This document shows positions 43,672 to 52,285 of a stretch of DNA of 64,000 bases, piece after piece. The stretch lies in assembly GCA_963849115.1 (NCBI GenBank), contig CAWKGK010000009.1, positions 310,001-374,000 of the forward strand, given 5' to 3'. Position numbers and translations under genes: made by a program. Numbering within the stretch: the stretch's first letter is position 1; every line of letters starts with the position of its first letter. This DNA comes from JACDAL01 sp963849115. Lineage in GTDB: Bacteria > Actinomycetota > CADDZG01 > WHSQ01. The notes below the pieces were generated by a model that saw only the letters and a list, made by a program, of their open reading frames with translations, had not been told where the DNA came from and did no database searches.

Positions 43672-45374
43672 CCGATAGCGGCAGCAGTGAAGTGGGCGAT
43701 ATCCCTAGAGTCTTGATCATCGGACTCGATGCGCTCACGCCCGCCCTCGTCGAGAAATGGGTTGCAGAAGACCGGCTGCCCAATATCGGCCGCTTCCTTG
43801 CCGAGGGCGCGTGGGGGCCGCTGAACTCCGTACCCAACCGGAACAGCGCTCCTGCGTGGTCGAGCATGGTCACCGGCCTCAACCCGGGCAAGCACGGCAT
43901 CTACTGGTTTACGGAAGACAATCCGGAGACCTACGACTACAAGTTCGTCAACGGGTCGTTCCGGCGTGGAAAGGCGTTCTGGAAGGTCCTCTCCGAGGAC
44001 GGGCAAGACGTCGGAGTAGTGAATGTCCCGCTGACTTTTCCCGCAGAGGAAGTCAAGGGCACGATGGTCGCCGGTTTGGATAGTCCCGGCACCGACCATG
44101 TCCGCTTTACCTATCCTCCCGAGCTGCGCCACGAAGTGGTGGAGGCGGCCGGCGGGGAGTACCACATTCATCCGGCACTGGCTCAATACGTCGTCTCCGG
44201 GCGCATCGATGAGGGCCTCGATCGGCTTCATCGCTCTATCGACAAACGGACGGCTGTGGCCGAGCATCTCATGTCCTCGAAACCGTGGGACGCCTTCATG
44301 GTCGTTTTCACTGAGTCGGACGTAGTGCAGCATTTCTTCTGGCGTCAGATGGCCGATCCCGCGCCGGAGGATTCGGACAGGGCGAAGAGTGCGATCCGGG
44401 AGACCTACGAGCACCTCGATCGCGTTGTCGGCCGCTTGAGCGAGCTAGTCGGCGAGGACACCGTGCGCGTCGTGGTGTCCGATCACGGCGCCCGCTATGA
44501 CAGCGGTCTTGCGAGGGCTTTGCCGAACTGGCTTCAACAGCTGGGCCATCTGGCCTACCGTGAGGACAAGGTCAGAACAGGCCCGAGATCGTTCGCCTTG
44601 GCCGCAGCTTCAAGGCTCTATCGCCAGCTCGACAAGCGACTTCCCTCGGAGATAAAACACAAGCTCGCTGCGCGTCTGCCGAGCGTGCGTGAACGCATGC
44701 AGGTGATGATGTCCTTCGCCAAGATGGATTGGTCGAGGACGCGCGCCTACACGGACGGACAGCGGCCCGAGATCTGGATCAATCTGAAGGGCCGTCAGTC
44801 GCAGGGGATAGTGGCGCCGGAAGACTACGAGGCAGTACGAACCGAGATCATTGAGCAGCTCAGCACTGCGGTGTGTGCTACAACCGGCAGGCCGCTCGTG
44901 CGCCGCGTCCTAAGGCGAGAAGAAGCGTACTCGGGCCCGTACGTGGAACGGTCCCCCGACCTCATCGTCGAATGGGTCGACGAGGGGGCTTGTCTTGACA
45001 TCCGCTATCCGGACGGCACGAGTTACTCGCTGCTCAAGAAGCACCTTCCCGACGACCCCTACGACCTGCTGCTGAACGGGGGGCATGACCAGCACGGCAT
45101 CGTTGGTCTCCTGGGGCCGGGTATCCAGCGCCAGGCACTGGAGGATGCTCAGATCGCCGACATCGCGGCCACCGTTCTCTACCTCCGCCATGCCCCCATA
45201 CCCTCGGACCTCGACGGCAAAGTGCTCTCTGCAGCATTCACTCCGGAGCTGAGTTCTCGCGGTGCCAGGACGGGCGGCCGGGCCGTGACCCACGGCGGCG
45301 AGGGAGCGGGCTACTCGGAAGAGGAGGCGGCCGAGGTCCACGATCGGCTGCAGGCACTTGGCTACGTCGAGTAG
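43668..45374 (+). CDS. Alkaline-phosphatase-superfamily phosphodiesterase-like protein (copy 3)
   Basis: A 568-residue intact paralogue. Metal Asp in VLIIGLDALTP, candidate nucleophile Ser in NRNSAPAWSSMVTG, GKHGIYWFTED after it, Asp-His metal pair in VVVSDHGARYDSG and the late His in LLNGGHDQHGIVGLLGPG. The middle insert, with EIKHKLAARLPS and TDGQRPEIWINLKGRQSQG, is shared with copies 2 and 5. Tail EEAAEVHDRLQALGYVE. It overlaps copy 2 by 4 bases. It is probably a phosphodiesterase, phosphotransferase or sulfatase acting on glycan intermediates; no signal peptide is seen. Confidence 0.88.
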   Translation: MTDSGSSEVGDIPRVLIIGLDALTPALVEKWVAEDRLPNIGRFLAEGAWGPLNSVPNRNSAPAWSSMVTGLNPGKHGIYWFTEDNPETYDYKFVNGSFRRGKAFWKVLSEDGQDVGVVNVPLTFPAEEVKGTMVAGLDSPGTDHVRFTYPPELRHEVVEAAGGEYHIHPALAQYVVSGRIDEGLDRLHRSIDKRTAVAEHLMSSKPWDAFMVVFTESDVVQHFFWRQMADPAPEDSDRAKSAIRETYEHLDRVVGRLSELVGEDTVRVVVSDHGARYDSGLARALPNWLQQLGHLAYREDKVRTGPRSFALAAASRLYRQLDKRLPSEIKHKLAARLPSVRERMQVMMSFAKMDWSRTRAYTDGQRPEIWINLKGRQSQGIVAPEDYEAVRTEIIEQLSTAVCATTGRPLVRRVLRREEAYSGPYVERSPDLIVEWVDEGACLDIRYPDGTSYSLLKKHLPDDPYDLLLNGGHDQHGIVGLLGPGIQRQALEDAQIADIAATVLYLRHAPIPSDLDGKVLSAAFTPELSSRGARTGGRAVTHGGEGAGYSEEEAAEVHDRLQALGYVE

Positions 45375-46353
45375 GAGCAGTACGGGCCGAGCGGGCCCCT
45401 TCATCCTGCCCAACCTTCTTGTCGCGGGGGTGCCCAAGGCCGGCACGACCTCTTTGTTCCACTACCTAGCGCAGCATCCGGACATCTGCGCCTCTAGTGC
45501 CAAGGGGACGAGGTACTTCAAGCCCCTGGCCCAGCAAGGCGGCGCTCTGCCGGACCGGGAATCCTACAGCCGCTTCTTTGCCCACTGCCGGGGGCAGACC
45601 TACCGGATGGAAGGAACACCTGGGTACAGCTTTGGAGGAGAGCGGATGCTGGCGGCCATTAAGGCGATGCTGGGGCGGCCGCGCATAGTGATAAGTCTGC
45701 GAGACCCGGTGGAGCGGCTGTGGTCGGCTTACACTTTCCAACGCACCAAGGCAAACCTGCCCGGCATCGATAGCTTCGAGCAGTACATCAGCGCCTGTGA
45801 GTGGCAGCGGGGGCGCGGGGAGAACATCGTTGTCGGAGGTCACTTCAACGGAGTCTCCATCAGCATGTACGCGGACTACCTCGAGAGTTGGTTTGCGGCT
45901 TTTGGAGAAGATGTCAGGATCATCTTCGCCGAGCATCTGTTCTTGGATCCCGGCGGCGTCGTGGCCGAGCTGTGCCGTTTCTTGGCGATCGACGACGATG
46001 TTGCCTCATCCTTCGATTACGGGGTCCGCAACAAGACGGCGCATGCGCGCAACCTCGCGGTGAGTCGGAAGGCGCAGAGCTTGAAAAGGATGAGCGACGG
46101 CGTGCTCAAGCGGGCTCCTGCACTCAAGGAAGGCCTCCGAAAGGCATACCAGCGAGTCAACACGACGCGGGATCTCGGGCAGAGTCTTCAGCCTGCGACC
46201 AGGGGGCGACTCGAGGATCTCTATCGTGACTCGAATCTAGCCGTGTCGGAGTTGCTCACTTCGAAGGGGTACGATCGCTTACCCGAATGGCTCAGCCCCC
46301 CCATTGGGGCCGACCAGACCAACAGTCCCGAGAAAGGCCAAGGGCTCGGCTAG
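45358..46353 (+). CDS. PAPS-dependent sulfotransferase
   Basis: Up to 331 residues. The PAPS loop is LLVAGVPKAGTTSLFHYLAQHP, the 3'-phosphate site IVISLRDPVERLWSAYTF, and the end SKGYDRLPEWLSPP matches its paralogue at 23928-24998 closely. The TTG start at 45358 overlaps the phosphodiesterase gene by 17 bases, which suggests coupling. It runs into the convergent flippase gene with a 4-base overlap of coding ends. It probably sulfates the glycan that the neighbouring phosphodiesterase-like enzymes process. Confidence 0.87.
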   Translation: MATSSRSSTGRAGPFILPNLLVAGVPKAGTTSLFHYLAQHPDICASSAKGTRYFKPLAQQGGALPDRESYSRFFAHCRGQTYRMEGTPGYSFGGERMLAAIKAMLGRPRIVISLRDPVERLWSAYTFQRTKANLPGIDSFEQYISACEWQRGRGENIVVGGHFNGVSISMYADYLESWFAAFGEDVRIIFAEHLFLDPGGVVAELCRFLAIDDDVASSFDYGVRNKTAHARNLAVSRKAQSLKRMSDGVLKRAPALKEGLRKAYQRVNTTRDLGQSLQPATRGRLEDLYRDSNLAVSELLTSKGYDRLPEWLSPPIGADQTNSPEKGQGLG

Positions 46354-47882
46354 CTCGTCCGGGGCCGGCGTCTCAGGCTGCTCCACACGAGACGGTCTTG
46401 CGCTTCTAATCCGAGCGCGAAGATAGTGGCGACGTAGACGAAGACGATGGCGATGGCGCCCACCAAGAGGGCGGCTAGTCCACCCATGTTGGCCTCTACG
46501 AGCAGCGCCCCCGGCAGTGCGGCTGCGGCGGCAACCACTCCCTTGGTCAGTCCACGGTCGAAAGGAACCATCTTCATGGTCACATAGACCTGGGTGACTC
46601 TCGAAAGGTTGATGAAGACGAGCGAAGCCGCCCATGCCACTCCCGCCCCCACGATTCCATATCGGGGGATCAGCCAGACGTTGAGCCCGATGTTGAGCGT
46701 CAGGGCCAGGATGTTGTTGGCCATGGCCAGGTAGGGCCGACCCGACATCATGAGCATGTGGCCGCAAGGCCCGGACAGAACATCGGAAAGAGTGCCAATC
46801 GCCAAGAGAATTGTTACGGCGGCTCCGATCTCGTAAGCAGGGCCAAAGATCGACAACAGCTCGCGCGGGAACACCAGAAGCAACATGAAGACGGGCAATG
46901 ACAGACGCACGATCAGACTCGTCACAACCCTGTAAAGCGCGGCGAGGTCCTCTCGCCGGTCGCTGCGATACAGATCCGCAATACGAGGGGCGAAGGAGGC
47001 ATTGATTGCATGCATAAAGATCATCGCAAACAGGGTCAGGCGGGTGGCGACCTGATAGAGGCCCACGTCGGAGGCCGTTCCGTAGATGCCGAGCAACATG
47101 GTATCGGCCCACAGCAGGCCCGTGGAGGCGACGGTTGCCGCCCAGCTCGCGCTCGAGAACGAGAGCAGCCGCCGCCAGATATAACGAGGCGGGGAGGTTG
47201 ACGGGCCCATGAGGCGCCACAGCGCGCGCGCTGCCAGCGCTGCGGCGGCCACACTGGTGACCACGAGCGCAACCATTGCCCCGGTGATACCGAAACCGGC
47301 CGCCACAAGGATCCAGGTGAGAGCGAGCCTAGAGGAGGGCTCGAAAATGAGGCTGATCAGAGCGTATGCCCGCATCGACTTGAAACCCCGCGTTGCTGCC
47401 AGGGCCGCGTCCGTAAAGACGGTGGCGGGTAGGGCCAGGGCAACGAACCTGAAGGGCGTCAGGAGGCGGGGGTCATGAAAGACAGACTCCGACAGCCAAC
47501 CAGACAACGCAAACAGCACACAACCGAGCACAACGGCAGCCGCGGTAGGCACAGCGAGTCCCAGTTGCACGGTGCCTCGAAGAAACTCCGGACGGTTGTC
47601 GGCCCGGTGTACTGCAACGAAACGAGTGAGCGCGCTCTGGAAACCACTCAGGGACAGCAGGGCGAGGACTGCAAGGAAAGCAAAGGCTTGCGAGTACAGC
47701 CCCACGTTCGCAACATCGAGGAGGCGGGCCAGCACCAGAGTCATCACAAAGCGCAGTATCTGGCTGAGGCCTTGGCCGGCCAGGTTCAGGCTGCCACCGC
47801 GCGCAACACCGGCGAGATCTTGTTCGTGGCCGTTGCCCGGCGGCCGAGCGCCGTCTGTCTCTTGGTTGGTCGTGCCCTTCAT
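46350..47882 (-). CDS. Wzx-type oligosaccharide flippase (second copy)
   Basis: A 510-residue flippase with about 14 spans. It begins with a 25-residue hydrophilic tail, then RGGSLNLAGQGLSQILRFVMTLVLARLL and FQSALTRFVAVHRADNR. It is a paralogue of the protein at 29481-31085. Two flippases suggest either two exported glycans or one recent duplication. The gene is followed downstream by a convergent sulfotransferase gene with overlapping ends, and upstream by a phosphodiesterase-like gene after 41 bases. Confidence 0.93.
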   Translation of the reverse strand: MKGTTNQETDGARPPGNGHEQDLAGVARGGSLNLAGQGLSQILRFVMTLVLARLLDVANVGLYSQAFAFLAVLALLSLSGFQSALTRFVAVHRADNRPEFLRGTVQLGLAVPTAAAVVLGCVLFALSGWLSESVFHDPRLLTPFRFVALALPATVFTDAALAATRGFKSMRAYALISLIFEPSSRLALTWILVAAGFGITGAMVALVVTSVAAAALAARALWRLMGPSTSPPRYIWRRLLSFSSASWAATVASTGLLWADTMLLGIYGTASDVGLYQVATRLTLFAMIFMHAINASFAPRIADLYRSDRREDLAALYRVVTSLIVRLSLPVFMLLLVFPRELLSIFGPAYEIGAAVTILLAIGTLSDVLSGPCGHMLMMSGRPYLAMANNILALTLNIGLNVWLIPRYGIVGAGVAWAASLVFINLSRVTQVYVTMKMVPFDRGLTKGVVAAAAALPGALLVEANMGGLAALLVGAIAIVFVYVATIFALGLEAQDRLVWSSLRRRPRTS

Positions 47883-47923
47883 CGCGTCACTATCACGAGC
47901 AGAGAGAAGGGACGATCTGTTTC

Positions 47924-49603
47924 TTAGAGATAACCCAGATCACGCAGGTGTGCCGTCATCTGCTCCTCTTCTTCTGCGGTGAAAGCAGACGATTCCGTCT
48001 CCTGTGTTGCCGCGGCCCCGTGCCTGATGGGGAAGGATTCGGCGAGCTCGGACCAAAAGGCTTCCGTGAGCACCCGTCCGTCCATCTCATCGGGGACCTC
48101 GAGTCCGAGTGCCCACAGGATCGTCGCAGGAACATCGATGAGCTGGATTCCTTCCAGCTCCCCGGTGCGCACGCCCGGACCGGTCATGGCCAGGATGCCG
48201 TCCGGCCGGTGAGTTGCGCTCGAGTGTCCGAGGTGAGACGCGGGCACTCGGGAGAAGACACCCTTCTTGCCTGAACCAGTCCCAAACTCATGCTCTTCGG
48301 GATCCAGTATGAGAACTACATCGGGGGCCAGATGCGCGTGGGCCCCCTCGTAGAGCTCCTCTCGCTTGTGCACGGCGTGGAACAACCTCCGTCCTGTCGC
48401 CGGGTCGGTCATGGAGCGAGCGGCCTCGATTACCTGCTCCCTCGTGGACTCGAAATCGCCCGCTTCTACGATGCCGTCGGGCTCCCGCCCTACGAGGTTG
48501 ACGTTGACGCCTTCGACATGGTCGTGAAGGCTCATTCGATAGGTTCTCGAACGGGCGCTGTTCATTGCCCCTCCGTAGTCGCGCAGGCCTTGAGCGGAGC
48601 TTCGCAGAGCAGAGCGCAAGGGAGGGAACTTTTGCCACAACCAGGGCTTGAGGCTGGTCTTACCCGGCACGTTCTTTTTCACCCACTGGATAACTTCAGT
48701 CTTGAGAGCGGAGCCGCTCATGTTGCGGGGCGAGCGCTCCCAGAGCCCGAGCTCTTCGAGCCAAGCATTTGTGTTGAAGCGGTTCACTGAGCGTGGTCCC
48801 GTGCCGTGATCGGAGAGCACTATGACGAGCGCATCATCCGCAGCCTCGTCAAGCAATGCACCCAGAGATGCATCGACTTTTTCATAGAAAGATTCGAGCA
48901 GGGTGCCGTTGTCCGAGGCACGCGGCTCGTAACCCGGGGCCCGAGGGTCGGAGTAGCGCCAGAACTTATGGGCGATCCAGTCGGTCGCGCTGTTGACATA
49001 GCAGAACAGGTCTGCATCTCTCTCGGCGGCAAGCTCTACAAGAGCTTTCGTGGAGCGCTCCAGATAGAAGTCGATGTTTTCGATCTGCGCATCAAGGTTA
49101 GCCATCATCGCTTTGAACGGTGACAGCTTGACGAGGGGTCCGATGCGTTCGGCCACCTCTGCCGGCGACGAGTAATTTGTGCGCGGATCCGGGGTTGGAA
49201 AGCCGGCGACCATGACTCCTTGCAAAGGCCACGGCGGATAAGTCATCGGCACCCTAAAGGCCAAGACGTCGAGGCCCGCACGGGACGCGTAGTCGAAGAT
49301 GGTCCGCCCCCTGTAGGCCCATGACCCCACCAGGCTCGAGCCCAGCGTGCCTTCATCCATGGCGCGGAAGTGAAAGACCCCGTGGCGCCCGGGGTTGGTT
49401 CCCGTCATGAACGACACCCACGCCGGCGCCGACAGCGGCGGGACGGTCGAGGCGAGCCGCGCCCGCGTCCCCGAGGCCAGCAGTTTCTCGAGGGCGGGCA
49501 GTTTGCCTTTTGCGATCAGAGGATCGATGACGTCGAAGGTGGCCCCGTCAAGGCCGACGCAAAAGACCTTGCGAAAGGGTCTGGTCTTCGTCGGTGATGT
49601 CAT
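47924..49603 (-). CDS. Alkaline-phosphatase-superfamily phosphodiesterase-like protein (copy 4)
   Basis: A 559-residue paralogue. Metal Asp in VFCVGLDGATFDVIDPL, candidate nucleophile Ser in PPLSAPAWVSFMTGTNPGRHGVFHF, Asp-His in VLSDHGTGPRS and a late His in ASHLGHSSATHRPDGI. Tail TAEEEEQMTAHLRDLGYL. It overlaps copy 5 by 4 bases and both are transcribed leftward into the flippase gene, so they form one operon with wzz upstream. Sequence divergence from copies 2 and 3 is large, so it probably has its own substrate. Confidence 0.88.
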   Translation of the reverse strand: MTSPTKTRPFRKVFCVGLDGATFDVIDPLIAKGKLPALEKLLASGTRARLASTVPPLSAPAWVSFMTGTNPGRHGVFHFRAMDEGTLGSSLVGSWAYRGRTIFDYASRAGLDVLAFRVPMTYPPWPLQGVMVAGFPTPDPRTNYSSPAEVAERIGPLVKLSPFKAMMANLDAQIENIDFYLERSTKALVELAAERDADLFCYVNSATDWIAHKFWRYSDPRAPGYEPRASDNGTLLESFYEKVDASLGALLDEAADDALVIVLSDHGTGPRSVNRFNTNAWLEELGLWERSPRNMSGSALKTEVIQWVKKNVPGKTSLKPWLWQKFPPLRSALRSSAQGLRDYGGAMNSARSRTYRMSLHDHVEGVNVNLVGREPDGIVEAGDFESTREQVIEAARSMTDPATGRRLFHAVHKREELYEGAHAHLAPDVVLILDPEEHEFGTGSGKKGVFSRVPASHLGHSSATHRPDGILAMTGPGVRTGELEGIQLIDVPATILWALGLEVPDEMDGRVLTEAFWSELAESFPIRHGAAATQETESSAFTAEEEEQMTAHLRDLGYL

Positions 49604-51210
49604 AGGTATCCGAGCGATCTGAGGCGCTCTTCCACCTCTGCGGCTTCCTCATCGGTGTATGTCGTCGCCTCGAGGCCGCCATCCGGCGCCGGCTTGGAGA
49701 CGGCTACTGGAGTAGACGCGTATGGTTCTGCGAGCGCCTCGAGAAGCACCCGGCCGTCCATATCATCCGGAACCGGCGCGCCTGCGAGATGCAGGAGCGT
49801 GGGAGCAAGATCCTGCAGGTCGGCCCCCTTCATGCGGCCGGTCGCCCGGAACTGTGGGCCCGCCATCATCAGGATTCCAGTTGGGCGGTGCGCCCCTGTT
49901 AGGGAGGTCATCATGCCTCTTGCGGAGTGCCTCGATTCGGCGCGCCCAAAACGGCCCTCGTAGGTAAGGCCGTGTACGGGACGATCGTAGCGCCAGTGGA
50001 TCTGAAGATCCGGAGCCTCGTGTGTGTGTGGGCCAGAGTAGATCTCCTCTGGTCGCCAGACAGCTTCCACCGCGCGCTCTCCCGTGTCCCGGTCGGTAAC
50101 CTCACACAAGACTTCCCGTACTTCTTCGACGACCCGGTCGTAGTCGGCCGGCTCGACCAGGCCGTTGGGGTTCCGCCCGCGTAGGTTTATCCATACGCAG
50201 TGACGAGTGTTGTCGCAATACGCTCGTGTCCCCGACCAATCGATTCCACCGAAGCGGATCTTGTACCCAAACCGCCTGTGCATCCCCGGAAGCAGGCGTT
50301 TTATGGCTCCCTTTGCCTGCGGGCCAAGGCGCTTTGCGACTCGAAACGCCTGCCACGTTGCGCCCTGAGAAGCAGACTCCTGTCTCTTCATGTATCCAAG
50401 CTGGACAAGAATGTCGTTCAGGTATTCGGCGGCGGGCTGTCTCCAGCCAAAGCCATGGTCAGACATGACCATCACGCCGCAGTCCTCGCCCGCGGCTGCA
50501 AGGAACCGAGCGAGCGCAGAATCCGCATACTCATAGATCGGCCACAACGAATCTTGGGAGCCGGCGTCGTAGTCCCACAAGTAATGTGCGGCCATGTCCG
50601 TGGCCTTGATCATGTACATGAAGACGTCCCACGGTTCCTGTTCGAGTAGCGACAGCGCCGCGCGTACTCGCGTCTCCTCGGCCTTGAGAGCCTCCTCGAC
50701 TACACGCTCGCGCCGGCCGGCGTGGGCATGATGAGCGATCGCGGCGTGCACGTTGTAGGTGCCGCACCTCCGTTCGAGATCTGCAATGGCGTCCGCAGGA
50801 AAGCTGAAATTGCGGCTGGACGTCGACGGAGCGTCAAAGCCGGCAACCATCACGCCGTTCACCGCTTCGGCTGGATAGGTAAGCGGCACGTTCACGACGC
50901 CGACTCGGCGGCCCTGATCCGACAGCAGTCGCCAGACGCTGACGGCTTTACGGTCGGCCGCAGTCACGAATCTCACGGTGCCCGCTTCGTCTCCTTCTTC
51001 GGCGAACCAGAAAATGCCGTGTTTGCCAGGATTCTTGCCGGTCATGAAAGTCGTCCATGCAGGCGCGGTGTTCATATTGGGTACCGATTCGAGGGGGCTG
51101 TAGGCGCCTTCTTCGAGAAGGCGGGCGAAGGTGGGAAGACGTCCCTGCTGGACCCAGGGGTGTATGAGGTCGAAGGTCGCTCCGTCCATGCCGACAATGA
51201 CTAGCCTCAT
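49600..51210 (-). CDS. Alkaline-phosphatase-superfamily phosphodiesterase-like protein (copy 5)
   Basis: A 536-residue paralogue. Metal Asp in LVIVGMDGATFDLIHPW, candidate nucleophile Thr in NMNTAPAWTTFMTGKNPGKHGIFWF, Asp-His in MVMSDHGFGWRQ and the late His in LTGAHRPTGILMM. Tail TDEEAAEVEERLRSLGYL. It keeps the SGTRAYCDNTRHCVWINLRG insert similar to copies 2 and 3. It begins by a 4-base overlap with the broken wzz-like gene and runs by another into copy 4. It is probably cytoplasmic or exported by an unknown route, since no signal peptide is seen. Confidence 0.88.
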   Translation of the reverse strand: MRLVIVGMDGATFDLIHPWVQQGRLPTFARLLEEGAYSPLESVPNMNTAPAWTTFMTGKNPGKHGIFWFAEEGDEAGTVRFVTAADRKAVSVWRLLSDQGRRVGVVNVPLTYPAEAVNGVMVAGFDAPSTSSRNFSFPADAIADLERRCGTYNVHAAIAHHAHAGRRERVVEEALKAEETRVRAALSLLEQEPWDVFMYMIKATDMAAHYLWDYDAGSQDSLWPIYEYADSALARFLAAAGEDCGVMVMSDHGFGWRQPAAEYLNDILVQLGYMKRQESASQGATWQAFRVAKRLGPQAKGAIKRLLPGMHRRFGYKIRFGGIDWSGTRAYCDNTRHCVWINLRGRNPNGLVEPADYDRVVEEVREVLCEVTDRDTGERAVEAVWRPEEIYSGPHTHEAPDLQIHWRYDRPVHGLTYEGRFGRAESRHSARGMMTSLTGAHRPTGILMMAGPQFRATGRMKGADLQDLAPTLLHLAGAPVPDDMDGRVLLEALAEPYASTPVAVSKPAPDGGLEATTYTDEEAAEVEERLRSLGYL

Positions 51211-52192
51211 GGCCGTTGCTCCCTTTCCGGGGCGGCAGCTGTTCCGATTGAGGCTTGTCCCCCGACTTCACTGTGGTTAGAAGCGGCGGAGCGCTCGGCA
51301 ACCGCGTGCGGGGCAGAATCAGTATCGTGCCCCGGATCCCGTTGCTTGTCCCGGAGCACCGCTCGCTCGAGCCACAGCGTGAGCAGGACGGCGGCCAGCA
51401 GCCCGGCCATGACCGCGGCCCCCACGAGCTGTACAACACGGGTCTGCGTGTCGGCCGCAGGATTGGTGGGTTCCGACACCAAACGCGCCACCCCTTGCGC
51501 GACGACAACCCGCCTCGCCCACCTCGGCGGGCAGGTTGATCAGATTCTTTTGTTCCTGCTCCAGGATGCGCTTCTGTTGCTGATAGCTGTTCAGCAGGTC
51601 GCGCTCGCGTGCTGAGCTCGTCCTCGAGCGGTCCCGCCTCCGGGCTGTTCTCGTCCACTCCCTCGAGCTGGGACACGAGCTCGTCGACCTGTGCCTCTTG
51701 GCCGGGAATCAGGTTATCCACCCGCCGCTTTTCCCTGTAGACGGCGAGGATTTCTTCTGTGGTGTTCTCGCGAAATCGTTCGAACTCGTCTGTCAAGAGG
51801 GCGTCGGCTTTGTCAATCAGCCGGGTTGCGCTGAGCTGAATGGTCGTCGTGGCCATCGCCGCCGTTTGCGCTTGGGCCGTCAGCCGGTAGATGTCGTTCT
51901 CGTTCTGGTCGATCTCTGCAGAAACGGAGACGATCTTGCCGGCATCGCTCCCCGCGTCTGTTCGGACGTCCTCACGCAGCTCTTGAGCGGCATAGCCCTC
52001 GAGCTCGAGGCTGAGCGCCGAGGTGCTCGATACGACGCCGGCCACAGGATCAGCCGAAGGCAGGAACAGCGCCGCGGTGCTTGTATAGGTGGCCTGGGAA
52101 CGCAGGGCGAAGGGGGTGGCGACTGCGGCGGAGACAATCAGCGACAGCAACAGCACCAAGCGGTGTTTCCAGAGCAAGGTAAAAACTCGCAC
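51207..52192 (-). pseudogene. Wzz-like polysaccharide chain-length regulator, two frameshifts
   Basis: The family outline is visible over three frames. The first has a short cytoplasmic start (VRVFTLLWKHRLVLLLSLI span) and a long periplasmic coiled region to GPLEDELS. After about 51605 it continues in another frame as DLLNSYQQQKRILEQEQKNL. After about 51510 it changes again to VARLVSEPTNPAADTQTRVV and the second span VVQLVGAAVMAGLLAAVLLTL. Two indels within about 100 bases thus break the gene, leaving a product without its second span. The start was set at a GTG before the first span. It would normally set polymer length with the Wzy-like protein. Confidence 0.8.
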
Positions 52193-52285
52193 GTAACCAC
52201 AATCCCTTTCGATTGTCCTCGCCTTGACGGCGCGCTCTAGGAGCTTCCGTCCCCCCTGGATGAAGAATACCAACTATTGGTTGTC

